From positions 744,001 to 808,000 of the forward strand of contig CAVPQK010000015.1 in the NCBI GenBank assembly GCA_963707465.1: a DNA stretch of 64,000 nucleotides. Reading direction: 5' to 3'. This document shows positions 43,001 through 50,892 of this stretch, piece after piece. A model generated the notes under the pieces. It saw nothing but the letters and a program-made list of their open reading frames with translations. It did not search any database and was not told where the DNA came from. Position 1 is the first letter of the stretch, and every line of letters starts with the position of its first letter. Source of the stretch: Bog-159 sp963707465 (GTDB taxonomy: Bacteria; Acidobacteriota; Terriglobia; Bryobacterales; Bryobacteraceae). Made by a program: the position numbers and the translations under genes.

Positions 43001-43552
43001 CGTGACGTCGCGGAACCAGGGCTTAGCGGCGTAGGTCAGGATTTCTTCGACGGGCTCCAGGCGTGTGACAGCGCCATTATCCCAGGCCAGTTTCCAATAG
43101 CCCACGCGATACTCGAGGCGCCCGGCGGTGCGCCCGCGGATCTCATAGCGCACCAGATCGCCTGGCAACGAATAGAAGCGCGCCCGGTCGATATTGCCCA
43201 GCGATTCGCGCCACTTCCGCCAGCCGGATGCGACCGGCGTTTCGCCGCCGAAGACCGCGTTGGAAACACCGGGTGCGACGTCGCGATATTCGCGCGCGGC
43301 CGGAGACGTACCGCCGCACCCGGAGTACAAAGCTGGATTGCCGCTGAGGAGGCTCTCGCGCAGGCGCACCTCGATCTCCATGGCTATCTTTTCGCCTGGA
43401 AACTCGTCGCGGCCCGGCTCGATAAAGGTGAGCGCGGAGGCATAGGGTGGTGGCTGGCGGAACTTTACTGGAAATGGCGCGCTGGCATGACCCTTCGAAG
43501 CCCAGACCCCGCTGGCGGCCAACGCGGCCAAAAACTCACGACGCTTCAACAA
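40094..43552 (-). CDS. large FG-GAP/ASPIC-UnbV protein with TPR C-terminus (CRTAC1-TPR fusion)
   Basis: A 1152-residue exported protein. The N-terminus KRREFLAALAASG resembles a Tat signal. FG-GAP repeats such as DIDGDGWDEIYL, DYDRDGRLDLYL and DYNGDGWPDLYV occupy about 210-660. ASPIC/UnbV follows at about 665-745 (SDAIGARVEIDGQ, RMHFGLGDRERAEKVRIDWPSG), then a linker with a thioredoxin-like or redoxin-like segment. At least seven TPRs fill about 920-1152 (AWNDLGGVESAAGNSQAA, AINNLGVLYANLGQA). The start is TTG 43550-43552; no ATG or GTG fits the frame. It heads the four-gene operon and is isolated from the TonB gene by a terminator. Confidence 0.88.
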   Translation of the reverse strand: MLKRREFLAALAASGVWASKGHASAPFPVKFRQPPPYASALTFIEPGRDEFPGEKIAMEIEVRLRESLLSGNPALYSGCGGTSPAAREYRDVAPGVSNAVFGGETPVASGWRKWRESLGNIDRARFYSLPGDLVRYEIRGRTAGRLEYRVGYWKLAWDNGAVTRLEPVEEILTYAAKPWFRDVTGSAFAGEPSFAEQLARGIPYWRSRLDPSGGIDLYGELGIAVADIDGDGWDEIYLMQPGGLPNRLYKNDGNGRLRDITHQAGLDILDNTPSALFADLRNSGHQDLVLLRNTQPELFLNDGTGRFTHVPDAFRFASPPQGALTSLAAADYDRDGRLDLYLCCYIFFQTEAQYRYPVPYHDARNGPPNFLFRNRLDHDPPYFEDITAGSGMDHNNNRFSFAATWCDYNGDGWPDLYVTNDFGRKNLYRNDRGHFRDVAEEAGVVDLGPGMSAAWLDYDGDGQPDLLVSNMWSASGQRIVNDPAFGPAKKDPALRAAYRSHVKGNSLYRNNGDGTFTYTGDAEGIEICPWSWSCDGFDFDNDGSPEIYIACGMLNNGGATDLMSYFYRQVVSKSPVSYTPAPEYENGWNAINQLIRQDYNWAAPEPNLFFARRAGRYYNFAGVSGLDRAEDSRAFAFTDIDGDGNLDIVLKSRLGPQIRIFQNDCGAGRKTIALALRGTESNSDAIGARVEIDGQVKWLAAGSAYLSQHTKRMHFGLGDRERAEKVRIDWPSGKVQELPPLAAGFLYEVAEGSPELRAKPLAPRKEWPADVAFPIDNGARVETTWFREPIPLPERRRGPALLVLHAGEPLPRYSVPVETVDLRSIPADMAAAYAIFRRYLFDHRVDLETPLWMLIDSAGRVRKIYAEAPPAAVAEADLHTADAPIPDARALPFDGVYLGQPTRDYFKIGGAMWMAGYGEQALPYLEEALSRSPDNPKILDAIGRIQLEANRLGPAREALERATRLDPAMPEAWNDLGGVESAAGNSQAAMRMFERALAINPDLPYALVNAAQEQEKMGNPTQAEKLYRHALSADPRTGDAANKLGLLLAKAGRTDEARRLFEQAIALQRDDASAINNLGVLYANLGQANDAIAAFQYGIQVAPDVDILYLNLSRAWVRLGEREKAREVMRGLLARKPGYALAEKALRELEAP

Positions 43553-43574
43553 GTCTCATCATACCCGATAACGG

Positions 43575-43605
43575 AAAAAGGCCCGGCCGAATGATCGACC
43601 GGGCC
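43575..43605 (-). terminator. rho-independent terminator of the TonB-receptor transcript
   Basis: On the minus strand an 11-bp stem (one G-T pair) formed by GGCCCGGTCGA and TCGGCCGGGCC with a four-base loop is followed by TTTTT (43575-43579). It lies 27 bp after the receptor stop and 22 bp before the next gene's start, insulating the two units. Confidence 0.88.
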
Positions 43606-43631
43606 CACTCGTTTCGATTGTTATTGCGCCG

Positions 43632-46600
43632 TCAGAACAGAAGTTTCAACGAGAATTGAACGTGCCGTTCGGTTCCGGAAAGCGTGCTGGTGATCTTGCC
43701 GAAGTTCGAGTCGCCAAACCCGCTGTCCGGAAAATTGAACTGCGGCGTGTTGAAGAGGTTGAAAAACTCCGACCGGAACTGCATCTTGAACCGTTCCGTG
43801 AACGGGAACTCCTTGAACACGGAGAAGTCTATGTTCCGGAGCGGAGGCCCGTAGTTCTGGTTGTCGCCGACGGTGCCTTCCGTCAGTGAAGCCGGGGCGC
43901 TAAAGGCGGCCGTATTAAACCACTCCGAGGGTGTGCGGCCCCCCGCGGGCGCGGCGTTGGGGTTGCCGCTAATATCGGGGAAGCAGCCCGCCCATACTCC
44001 CTGGCAGCCGCCGGCGCTGACCGTGTACGGCTGGCCGCTGTGCAGCGTGACGATGGTGTTGACCTGCCAGTTGCCCAGTACGAAATCCGCGGCTCTGTTC
44101 AGGCTACCGCCAAACTGTTTGCCCCGGCCGAAGGGGAGATCCCAGGTTAAGCCGGTGGTGAAGTTGTTGCGAATGTCCCACGCCGCGGGGGAATAATCCA
44201 GGTTGTAGTTGATGTTGCTGATGGTCTGGAAATTATTCGAACCGCTGAGCGTGGTGCCGGTGTCGGCCATGGCCTTGCCCAAGGTGTACGAACTGATGAA
44301 TTGCAGCCCACTGGACAAGTGCTTCTCCAGCTTCGCGGTAAAGGCTCTATAGTTGCCGTAGCCGAACGAGGCCGTTCCCGAAATGGAGCCGATATCGGGA
44401 TACGCGCGCAGGTCTTGACAACTGATGCTTGAATTCAGTGTCGGGTAGTTGGGGCACGGGTTGTCGTCGGGCTGGAAAAGCTGGTGCGACGAGTGGTTGC
44501 CCTGGTAGCCGAGTTCGAGGGCCATCTGGTGCCCTAATTCCTGCTGAACCGCGACGTTCCATTTCTGCACCATGGGGTTGCGGAAGTCTTGTGACACTTC
44601 CCGGAACTGCAGCGAACTGACTGGATAGGTGCTGAACACGGTTTGGGGATAACCATAGGAAATCCCGCCGGTGGCATTTCCGTTGGCGAAGTATGGATCG
44701 GGCTGGAACTGGCCGACGCCCTCGGGCCGGTTCAGTTGCGGAGACTCGTTGAACGGGGCCGACTCGCCGCGGTTGGGATTGCCGCCCTGTTGTTCCTCGC
44801 CGCCGTAGAAGATGCCATACGCGGCCCGGATCACGGTCTTCGGCCGCATGTTATACGCGAAGCCCAAGCGTGGCCCAAAATCGGTTTTGTCCCACGGGAT
44901 GAGGTACTTCGAAACACAGCCACGGCACACCGTGACGTTCGGAAAATCGGCCGGGAAGGTGATGCCGTTAAGCGTATACGGCGTGTTGAAATTCGGAGGC
45001 AGCGCCGCATTCCCGCTCGGCCCATTCGGAATTTGCAGGGTCAGCGTGTTGACGTCGAAGTTAGACTGGCGTCCGAACACTTCGCCGATCGGCGACCACA
45101 ATTCGTAGCGCAGGCCATAATTAACGGTCAGTTTGGGTGTCACCTTCCAATCGTCCTGGGCGTAGAAGTCGTAAGACTGGCGATTCGAAGAGATGAAGTT
45201 GGTGGTTGAGATTTGGCCGTTATCGACCGCGCCCAGCAGGAAGGAAGCAAACGAGTCACCGGTGTCGGTATTGATGAACCCGGTCTTTCCGCCGGTGTCG
45301 GCCAAGGTCGACGGGAACGCGGTTTCTGTCCGGGAGAAGTTCATTTCGCCGTGCGGGAAGGGCACCTGGAAGAAGGGGAACCCGATGGGCTTGACTTCAG
45401 CGCCGAACTTGAATGCATGACTTCCCTTGGTGATGGCCACGTTCTGGATGAAGTCGTAGACGTTGCTGTATTCTTTCGTGGGCAACCAGTCGTTCGCGCC
45501 AACCTGGCTGTATTGCCCCATGCCAAACTGCGGCAGGCCGCCGTTCAGAGTGGTAGTAGGATCCAGGCCGCCGATGCCGTATGCCTTAAATTCGTCGGTC
45601 TCGGCGTTGGCCTGCGTGCGCGCGGTAACCAGGCGGCTGTAAGCGATGCGCGTCTCCGAAATGAACGACGGGGACCAGATACGCGTATAGCCGATCTGCG
45701 CATTGCGGCCGAGGTCGCTTTCGCTGCTGCCGTAGAAATTGCCGCCATCGAGCGCGCCTTGGAATGGCGGAGTGAGGTTCTTGGCGGTGTCGGACCAACT
45801 GATACTGCCAAAGAGGCTGTTCTTGTCGTTGATCTTATAGTCCACGCGACCGTCGCCCTGATCCGTCCTCAAGCCCCCCGCGGTGACCGCGTAATAGTCG
45901 TTCTGGGGATAGTTTCCGTTGATGATAGCCTGGTTCGGGGCGGGATAAAGGGCCGCAATTTTTGCCGCCGAGGGGTCCATCGCGCTGCCGGGAATGGTGT
46001 TATTGGGGTAGGGAGTGCGACTGCAGTTGCCTGCGGCGTTACAGGTTGTGGTGCCGGGATCGAAGAGTTCGTTCTGCAGAATGGGATTGCCGGTAATCGG
46101 GTCCGTGCCGATCTGCCCTCCGAGCAACCCGGAGAAGTTCCCCGCTACCTCCGCCTGCGTGGGAATCGTGTAGAACCCGCCATATCCGAGGTTCTGCACT
46201 ACACCGCCGGCCGTCGCTATCTTGGTACCTTGATAGTCGCCGAAGATGAACAGCTTGTTCTTGATGATCGGTCCACCGGCCGTAACGCCGAACTGGTTCT
46301 GCTGGAGGGGGGGACGCCCTACTCCGGCCAAGTTGTTCTCCCAGCGGTTGGCATCCAGGTCGGTGTTCTGCAAGTACTCGAATAGCGAGCCGTGCAACGA
46401 ATTAGTGCCCGACTTCAGGGAAACATCGATCACGCCGCCCGCCGCCCGGCCGTACTCGGCGTTGTAGCCGTTGGTCAGGATGCGCATTTCGCCGATGGCG
46501 TCTAGCGAGGGCCCGATCACGTACGAGGTCTGGTTGATGAAGTCGATGTCGTTGACGTTGTTGTCGACACCGTTCAGCAGGAAGTTGTTTTCGCCGGTGG

Positions 46601-47153
46601 ACCGTACACCGTTGGCGGAAAAGCCGCCGTTCTGCGCGTCGCGCGCGCCCGGCTCGGCCACCAGCACGCCCGGCGACAACCGCGCCAGGTAGGCAAACAC
46701 GCGCTGGCCGCCCATCGGCAACTGGTTCACTTCCGACGCGTTCAGATCCGCGCCCTGAGAAGTATTCTCAGTCTGCAATACTGGCGCATTGGCCGAGACT
46801 TCAATCGACTCACTCAGATTGCCAACCGGCAGCGTCAGCGGCACGCCGATGCGGTCTCCGGCAGTGAGCACCACGTTCTCCTGGGCTACCCGGCGAAACC
46901 CTTGGGCCTCCGCCGCCACGGTGTAGATGCCCGGTTTCAGCGCTGGGCGAACATATTCGCCGGCTGCGCTGGACGTCAACGTGTACGTGAGATTGGTGGC
47001 AACCTCGGTAATGGTGATTTTGGCGTTTGGTATGGCCGCACCCGTCGGATCGGTGACGGTGCCGGCAATCGTACCCAGATCTCTTTGTGCAAAAACGGCA
47101 ACTACGAGGAGCAGGCCCAAAAGCACTGCTCGCATGCCCGCAACTTGGCGCAT
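43632..47153 (-). CDS. Oar-like TonB-dependent outer-membrane receptor with carboxypeptidase-regulatory domain
   Basis: A 1173-residue receptor. The signal peptide RAVLLGLLLVVAVFAQ is followed by a CarboxypepD_reg/CNA-B-like domain (about 25-110, GTIAGTVTDPTGAAIPNAKI). A plug domain (about 125-245, GFSANGVRSTGENNFLLNGVDNN) and a large barrel ending in Phe (HVQFSLKLLF) complete it. This is the acidobacterial Oar-like type, generally tied to uptake of plant- or microbe-derived oligosaccharides. GGGAGG precedes ATG 47153. A consensus promoter overlapped by a LacI-type operator lies 130-175 bp upstream, facing the divergent LacI-family gene. Substrate unknown, a carbohydrate being inferred from the repressor type. 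Confidence 0.92.
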   Translation of the reverse strand: MRQVAGMRAVLLGLLLVVAVFAQRDLGTIAGTVTDPTGAAIPNAKITITEVATNLTYTLTSSAAGEYVRPALKPGIYTVAAEAQGFRRVAQENVVLTAGDRIGVPLTLPVGNLSESIEVSANAPVLQTENTSQGADLNASEVNQLPMGGQRVFAYLARLSPGVLVAEPGARDAQNGGFSANGVRSTGENNFLLNGVDNNVNDIDFINQTSYVIGPSLDAIGEMRILTNGYNAEYGRAAGGVIDVSLKSGTNSLHGSLFEYLQNTDLDANRWENNLAGVGRPPLQQNQFGVTAGGPIIKNKLFIFGDYQGTKIATAGGVVQNLGYGGFYTIPTQAEVAGNFSGLLGGQIGTDPITGNPILQNELFDPGTTTCNAAGNCSRTPYPNNTIPGSAMDPSAAKIAALYPAPNQAIINGNYPQNDYYAVTAGGLRTDQGDGRVDYKINDKNSLFGSISWSDTAKNLTPPFQGALDGGNFYGSSESDLGRNAQIGYTRIWSPSFISETRIAYSRLVTARTQANAETDEFKAYGIGGLDPTTTLNGGLPQFGMGQYSQVGANDWLPTKEYSNVYDFIQNVAITKGSHAFKFGAEVKPIGFPFFQVPFPHGEMNFSRTETAFPSTLADTGGKTGFINTDTGDSFASFLLGAVDNGQISTTNFISSNRQSYDFYAQDDWKVTPKLTVNYGLRYELWSPIGEVFGRQSNFDVNTLTLQIPNGPSGNAALPPNFNTPYTLNGITFPADFPNVTVCRGCVSKYLIPWDKTDFGPRLGFAYNMRPKTVIRAAYGIFYGGEEQQGGNPNRGESAPFNESPQLNRPEGVGQFQPDPYFANGNATGGISYGYPQTVFSTYPVSSLQFREVSQDFRNPMVQKWNVAVQQELGHQMALELGYQGNHSSHQLFQPDDNPCPNYPTLNSSISCQDLRAYPDIGSISGTASFGYGNYRAFTAKLEKHLSSGLQFISSYTLGKAMADTGTTLSGSNNFQTISNINYNLDYSPAAWDIRNNFTTGLTWDLPFGRGKQFGGSLNRAADFVLGNWQVNTIVTLHSGQPYTVSAGGCQGVWAGCFPDISGNPNAAPAGGRTPSEWFNTAAFSAPASLTEGTVGDNQNYGPPLRNIDFSVFKEFPFTERFKMQFRSEFFNLFNTPQFNFPDSGFGDSNFGKITSTLSGTERHVQFSLKLLF

Positions 47154-47280
47154 AATTTTCCTCCCTAGTGTCCTAAATAGCAGCTAATAAGCCTATATGA
47201 GACAGCGAAACTGCATTAAACAAAAATAAACCCCACCGGCTCCGCCGACATTAAACTGGGTCGCTCGAAGCCGACGCAAA

Positions 47281-47327
47281 TGACAACGTTTGCATTCGAT
47301 TTTATTCGAGGTCGCAGGCGGTGTCAA
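47281..47327 (-). promoter_or_regulatory. TonB-receptor promoter overlapped by a LacI-family operator
   Basis: Minus strand TTGACA (47322-47327), 17-bp spacer, TAAAAT (47299-47304): a near-consensus promoter. Starting 4 bp after the -10 lies TGACAACGTTTGCA (47281-47294, plus strand), which fits the cre-like pattern TGNNANCGNTNNCA with the central CG typical of LacI/GalR operators. A repressor bound there would block initiation. The encoded regulator is probably the divergent LacI-family protein. Confidence 0.72.
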
Positions 47328-47331
47328 GGGG

Positions 47332-47353
47332 TTTTAGTATTTTTCTACTAAAA
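47332..47353. promoter_or_regulatory. inverted repeat TTTTAGTA-N6-TACTAAAA
   Basis: A perfect 8-bp inverted repeat with a TTTTTC spacer, 4 bp upstream of the receptor's -35 and about 50 bp before the lacI-type start. It may be a second regulatory site serving the divergent pair. It lacks the central CG of LacI operators, so another factor could bind it. Confidence 0.45.
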
Positions 47354-47402
47354 CTTCACTTCTCCCCTTGATTGTGGGCCGCAGCAGAGGTATAAACGAG
47401 CC

Positions 47403-48482
47403 TTGAGACCCGTTCCACCGCCTTCCAACCGGCGTTCGCCCAGGCGCACCATCCACGAGGTCGCGCGACGCGCGCAGGTGTCTACCTCCACGGTTTCGCG
47501 CACCATTAACAGCCCTTCTCTAGTTGATGCGGAGACCGCCCAGCGAGTCCGGAAAGCTATCGAGGAGTTGAAGTATTATCCCAACTCGCAAGCCCGCTCC
47601 CTAGTGTCGGGACGCAGCCGCATCGTGGGCATGATTGTATCGGATATCACCAATCCCTTCTTTCCCGAACTGGTGAAGAGTTTCGAAGACGTGGCCGCGC
47701 AGCACGGCTACGACATCCTGGTGAGCTCCACTAATTACGATTCGGCGCGCATGGCCGATTGCGTCAGGCGCATGCTGGAGCGCAAAGTCGACGGGGTTGC
47801 CATCATGACTTCGGAGATGGACACGCATCTTATCGACCAACTGGCACACGGAAAGGTGCCCATGGTCTTCCTGGACACAGGGCCCCAGGGAGAGCACATC
47901 AGCAACATTGTCGTGGATTACACAATGGGTGTGAACGAGGCCATCGAACACCTGGTGGCGCTGGGCCACCGCCGCATCGGTTTCATCAGCGGCCCGCTGG
48001 GATTAAAGTCGGCGGAGGTCCGGCGGTCCGCATTTTTGCGGGCGTTGGAGCGTTACGGCATACGGGAGGACGCGGCCCTGGTGCAGGAGGGCAACCACAA
48101 AGTCGATGGCGGCCTCGAGGCCATGGCCCGCATGCTGGAGCAGGCCCAAGCTCCCACAGCGGTAATGGCGTCGAACGATCTCACCGCGATCGGCATGTTG
48201 AGCGCCCTGCGCCGCGCCGGCTTGGATGTACCGCGCGACGTTTCGGTTGTGGGATTCGACGATATCTGGCTGGCTCAATTCACGGAGCCGCCCCTGACGA
48301 CAGTGCGGCTATCGCAGAACGAGATCGCCGAAAAAGCCTTCCGCGCGCTGCTGGCGCATTTCGGCGCGTCGCCGGGCGGAGCGAAGCCGGATTGCAATCT
48401 GGAGACCCACCTGGTGGTCCGGCAGACCACGTGCCAGGCGGATCCGGCGCGGATTTTTTCGAGGGTGCTAAGCTCTCAATAG
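47403..48482 (+). CDS. LacI/GalR-family transcriptional repressor
   Basis: A 359-residue regulator. The N-terminal HTH is RRTIHEVARRAQVSTSTVSRTINSPSLVDAETAQRV (split here only for description: helix 2 EVARRAQV, recognition helix TSTVSRTI), followed by the hinge NSQARSLVSGRSRIVG. A periplasmic-binding-like ligand domain continues with GMIVSDITNPFFPELVKSFE, HLVALGHRRIGFI and DVSVVGFDDIWLAQFTEPPLTTV. Ligands of this family are usually sugars. TTG 47403 starts the gene with AGAGG upstream. It is divergent from the TonB receptor, whose promoter carries a matching operator. Confidence 0.93.
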   Translation: MRPVPPPSNRRSPRRTIHEVARRAQVSTSTVSRTINSPSLVDAETAQRVRKAIEELKYYPNSQARSLVSGRSRIVGMIVSDITNPFFPELVKSFEDVAAQHGYDILVSSTNYDSARMADCVRRMLERKVDGVAIMTSEMDTHLIDQLAHGKVPMVFLDTGPQGEHISNIVVDYTMGVNEAIEHLVALGHRRIGFISGPLGLKSAEVRRSAFLRALERYGIREDAALVQEGNHKVDGGLEAMARMLEQAQAPTAVMASNDLTAIGMLSALRRAGLDVPRDVSVVGFDDIWLAQFTEPPLTTVRLSQNEIAEKAFRALLAHFGASPGGAKPDCNLETHLVVRQTTCQADPARIFSRVLSSQ

Positions 48483-48492
48483 GAAGAAGCTT

Positions 48493-49725
48493 TTGCTGCC
48501 TGTATTCCTGCTCCTATTGTGGGCCGGCCAACCGTCGTTCGAAACCTTGTTCCGGTCGGGGTTGGCCGCGCTGCAGCAGAACCAACTAGCCGCCGCCCAG
48601 GCACAACTGGAATCCGCCGCCAAGCTGAAGCCGGACAGCCCGCAGGTCTGGCTGGCGCTGGCCCATACATACCACAAACTGGACCAGGCGGCCGCGGCGG
48701 AATCGGCGGTCGGGAAAGCGGTGTCGCTGGCAAGCAACGATCCGGCCGCGCTGCAAGGGCTGGCGTTGTACTACAGCGAGACCGGCAGTTTCGAGCGGGC
48801 GGCGGATTTTGCCGCGCAAGTGGCGCGGCTTCGACCCCACGACGCCGGCGCGGCCGCGAGCGCGGCCGAGCTATATCTGAAGGCCCGCAAGCCGGAGCCC
48901 GCCATCGACCTGGCGAGCCGGGCGATCCAGGTCGAAGATCGCGCCGAACTGCGGAGCCTGCTGGCGGCCGCTTATGAAACTGCGCAGCGGCCCAACGAAG
49001 CGGCCAGGGAACTGGAACATGCCATTCTCCTGAACCGCTACGAAGAGGATTATTACTCCCGGGCGGCGCGCGACTACCTCATCGCCGGGAAAGCGCCGGC
49101 GGCCGTGCGGACGGTCGAGGCCGGCAAACAGATTTTTGCCCGCAGCGCGCAATTGGAACTGATTCTGGGCATCGCTTACTACGCCCTGGAACGATACACG
49201 GAAGCGCTCGACGCATTTCTGAATGCGATCGGGATGGACCCGACTGTGGAGCAGCCCTATATTTTCATCGCGCGCACCATGGATCATACGCCCAGCCGGC
49301 TGCCGCGAATCCTGTCTGCGTTCCAGGCGCTGGCCGCCAACGACCCGGACAACTACTTGAGCAATTATCTGTACGGCAAGGCATTGCTTATGAGCGCCGA
49401 CGACGATACTAAGGCCGAAGCGCTGCTGCGCAAATCAATTTCGTTGAAGGCGGACTATTGGGAATCCCACTTGGAAATGGCAAAAGCGTTGGAGCAGAAG
49501 GGCGACGTGGATGGCGCCCGGCCGGAATTGCAGCGTGCCATCGAGCTGAACCCCAAGAGCGCGGAAGCGCACTTCCGCCTGGGCCGGGTGTACGACCGCA
49601 TGGGCAAGCCCGAAGAGGCCGCCAAGGAATACGCCATCCAGACGCAGCTCATTGACGCGGAGGAATCCGGGCCCCGCCATTCGGGCAGGCTGAAGCAGGA
49701 CGAAGGCCTGCCCGCGAAGCCTTAA
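48493..49725 (+). CDS. tetratricopeptide-repeat protein downstream of lacI-type gene
   Basis: A 410-residue protein with an N-terminal hydrophobic stretch (LPVFLLLLWAG) and about nine TPR units, for example SGLAALQQNQLAAAQAQLESA, LILGIAYYALERYTEALDAF and SAEAHFRLGRVYDRMGKPEEA. It starts at TTG 48493 after AGGAAG, 10 nt past the repressor stop, so it is in the same operon. The last residues (RHSGRLKQDEGLPAKP) are encoded by an inserted hairpin repeat, suggesting the original C-terminus was different. Confidence 0.85.
   Translation: MLPVFLLLLWAGQPSFETLFRSGLAALQQNQLAAAQAQLESAAKLKPDSPQVWLALAHTYHKLDQAAAAESAVGKAVSLASNDPAALQGLALYYSETGSFERAADFAAQVARLRPHDAGAAASAAELYLKARKPEPAIDLASRAIQVEDRAELRSLLAAAYETAQRPNEAARELEHAILLNRYEEDYYSRAARDYLIAGKAPAAVRTVEAGKQIFARSAQLELILGIAYYALERYTEALDAFLNAIGMDPTVEQPYIFIARTMDHTPSRLPRILSAFQALAANDPDNYLSNYLYGKALLMSADDDTKAEALLRKSISLKADYWESHLEMAKALEQKGDVDGARPELQRAIELNPKSAEAHFRLGRVYDRMGKPEEAAKEYAIQTQLIDAEESGPRHSGRLKQDEGLPAKP
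49683..49713. repeat. hairpin repeat inside the 3' end of the TPR gene
   Basis: GGGCAGGC (49683-49690) pairs perfectly with GCCTGCCC (49706-49713) around a 15-nt loop. The element is translated as the last residues of the TPR protein and lies between convergent genes, where it may also act as a terminator. Confidence 0.5.
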
Positions 49726-50891
49726 GCCAGCCACTCGACAGTGCTGGCGCACAGGTCTGCGGCGGACAGGCGAGTGCTCGGCGCGATGAACTCCGGTGGC
49801 GCCAGGATCAGCAGCCGGTCCAACTCCGGCGCGCCGAAAATCGCGGCGGCGTGCGCGGGCTGGCGGTTGGCTTTCAGGTACACGTATTCCGCCAGCGGAA
49901 GAATATCCATCAAGGATCCCGCGGCATCGGGTTGGTCCGGAGTCGGATTCGCGCGGTTCTGGTCCTCGAAAAGCACCACGCTGCTGAAGGGCTTCAGTTT
50001 GGGGCGGATGCCGAAACAACAGAACAGCGCCGCCGGTTGGACGCGCCGCAGCGCTTCGGAGGCTCCCCACTCGACGAACGAGTTTCCGAACAGCAGGGCG
50101 CCGTTGCCGCTCAGGAACAGGGTGCGGACGAATTCGCGAATGCGCGGCGCTCCTAGCGGCGCCGCGGCTTTGAATTCGAGGTGCCGCAGATCGTTGTATG
50201 TGGCATCCATGTCGCGCAGGTCCTTGTGGATCGCGTTCAGGCGCTTGAGGAACTCCCGGCGCACCGGTCCGAGCGCGTCGAATGACAGCGCCACCAGGTG
50301 CGCGGCGGCCGGCATTTGGGTGATGCGGCTTCCGCATTCCAAGGCCCATGTGCGCTCCAAGGGGTCGGCTTCCGGGCGTGGCTTGCGGGTAGCCACGGCT
50401 CCCACCAGCGGTTCCAGCATGGTGCCGAACGGCGCTTCGAGCGGAATCCACCGCCCCTGCTTTTCCAGGCGCGGCCAGATGGGGCCCGACGGCAGCGGTA
50501 GTCCCGCGGGCAGCACACAGGCCAGCAGCCGATTGGGCAGTGCTTCGGTGCGCCCGTCATGGATGCCTCGATCGACCTGCTCGAAGACTTTCTCGACCGC
50601 GGCGCGCCACTGCGGATAGTATGGCGAACGCACCAGGATGCTGGTGTCGTCGATGCTCAGGCGCTCGCTCAAGAGGTTCCAGGCAGGCAGATCCATGCGG
50701 GCTTCGAGTTGCTTCACCGGCTCGAAGAGCTTGTCGAATGGCGCGCTGGGCAGGCGCGCCAGCCAGTCGAGCTGGGTGCGAATGGTACGCTGCTCGGCTG
50801 GGAACAACAGGTCCCAACCGCGCATCTGCTCGTTCAACGCGGGCACGAAAGTGCGCGGCAAACGCGCTAGTAATTCCCTGTCGGTCTGCAT
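49722..50891 (-). CDS. hypothetical protein in the second CRTAC1 operon
   Basis: A 389-residue soluble protein starting at ATG 50891 (MQTDRELLARLPRTFVPALNEQ), one base after the upstream gene's stop. I do not recognise the family. Visible features are LLARLPRTF and LLFPAEQRTIRTQLDWLARLP at the N-terminus, and a central FLKRLNAIHKDLRDMDATYN helix. No signal peptide or transmembrane helix is seen. Position suggests it works with the phosphatase-superfamily protein upstream. Its stop overlaps the convergent TPR gene by 4 nt. Confidence 0.7.
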   Translation of the reverse strand: MQTDRELLARLPRTFVPALNEQMRGWDLLFPAEQRTIRTQLDWLARLPSAPFDKLFEPVKQLEARMDLPAWNLLSERLSIDDTSILVRSPYYPQWRAAVEKVFEQVDRGIHDGRTEALPNRLLACVLPAGLPLPSGPIWPRLEKQGRWIPLEAPFGTMLEPLVGAVATRKPRPEADPLERTWALECGSRITQMPAAAHLVALSFDALGPVRREFLKRLNAIHKDLRDMDATYNDLRHLEFKAAAPLGAPRIREFVRTLFLSGNGALLFGNSFVEWGASEALRRVQPAALFCCFGIRPKLKPFSSVVLFEDQNRANPTPDQPDAAGSLMDILPLAEYVYLKANRQPAHAAAIFGAPELDRLLILAPPEFIAPSTRLSAADLCASTVEWLA

Positions 50892-50892
50892 G

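Noticed and set aside
43550..43575. Promoter for the CRTAC1-TPR operon from the TATGAT box near 43561
   Set aside because: A -10-like TATGAT is present but the -35 position falls in the terminator stem with no match; not strong enough to list.
45213..46385. 390-residue plus-strand ORF opposite the TonB receptor
   Set aside because: Shadow of the receptor; composition is repetitive Ala/Gly/Val without motifs.
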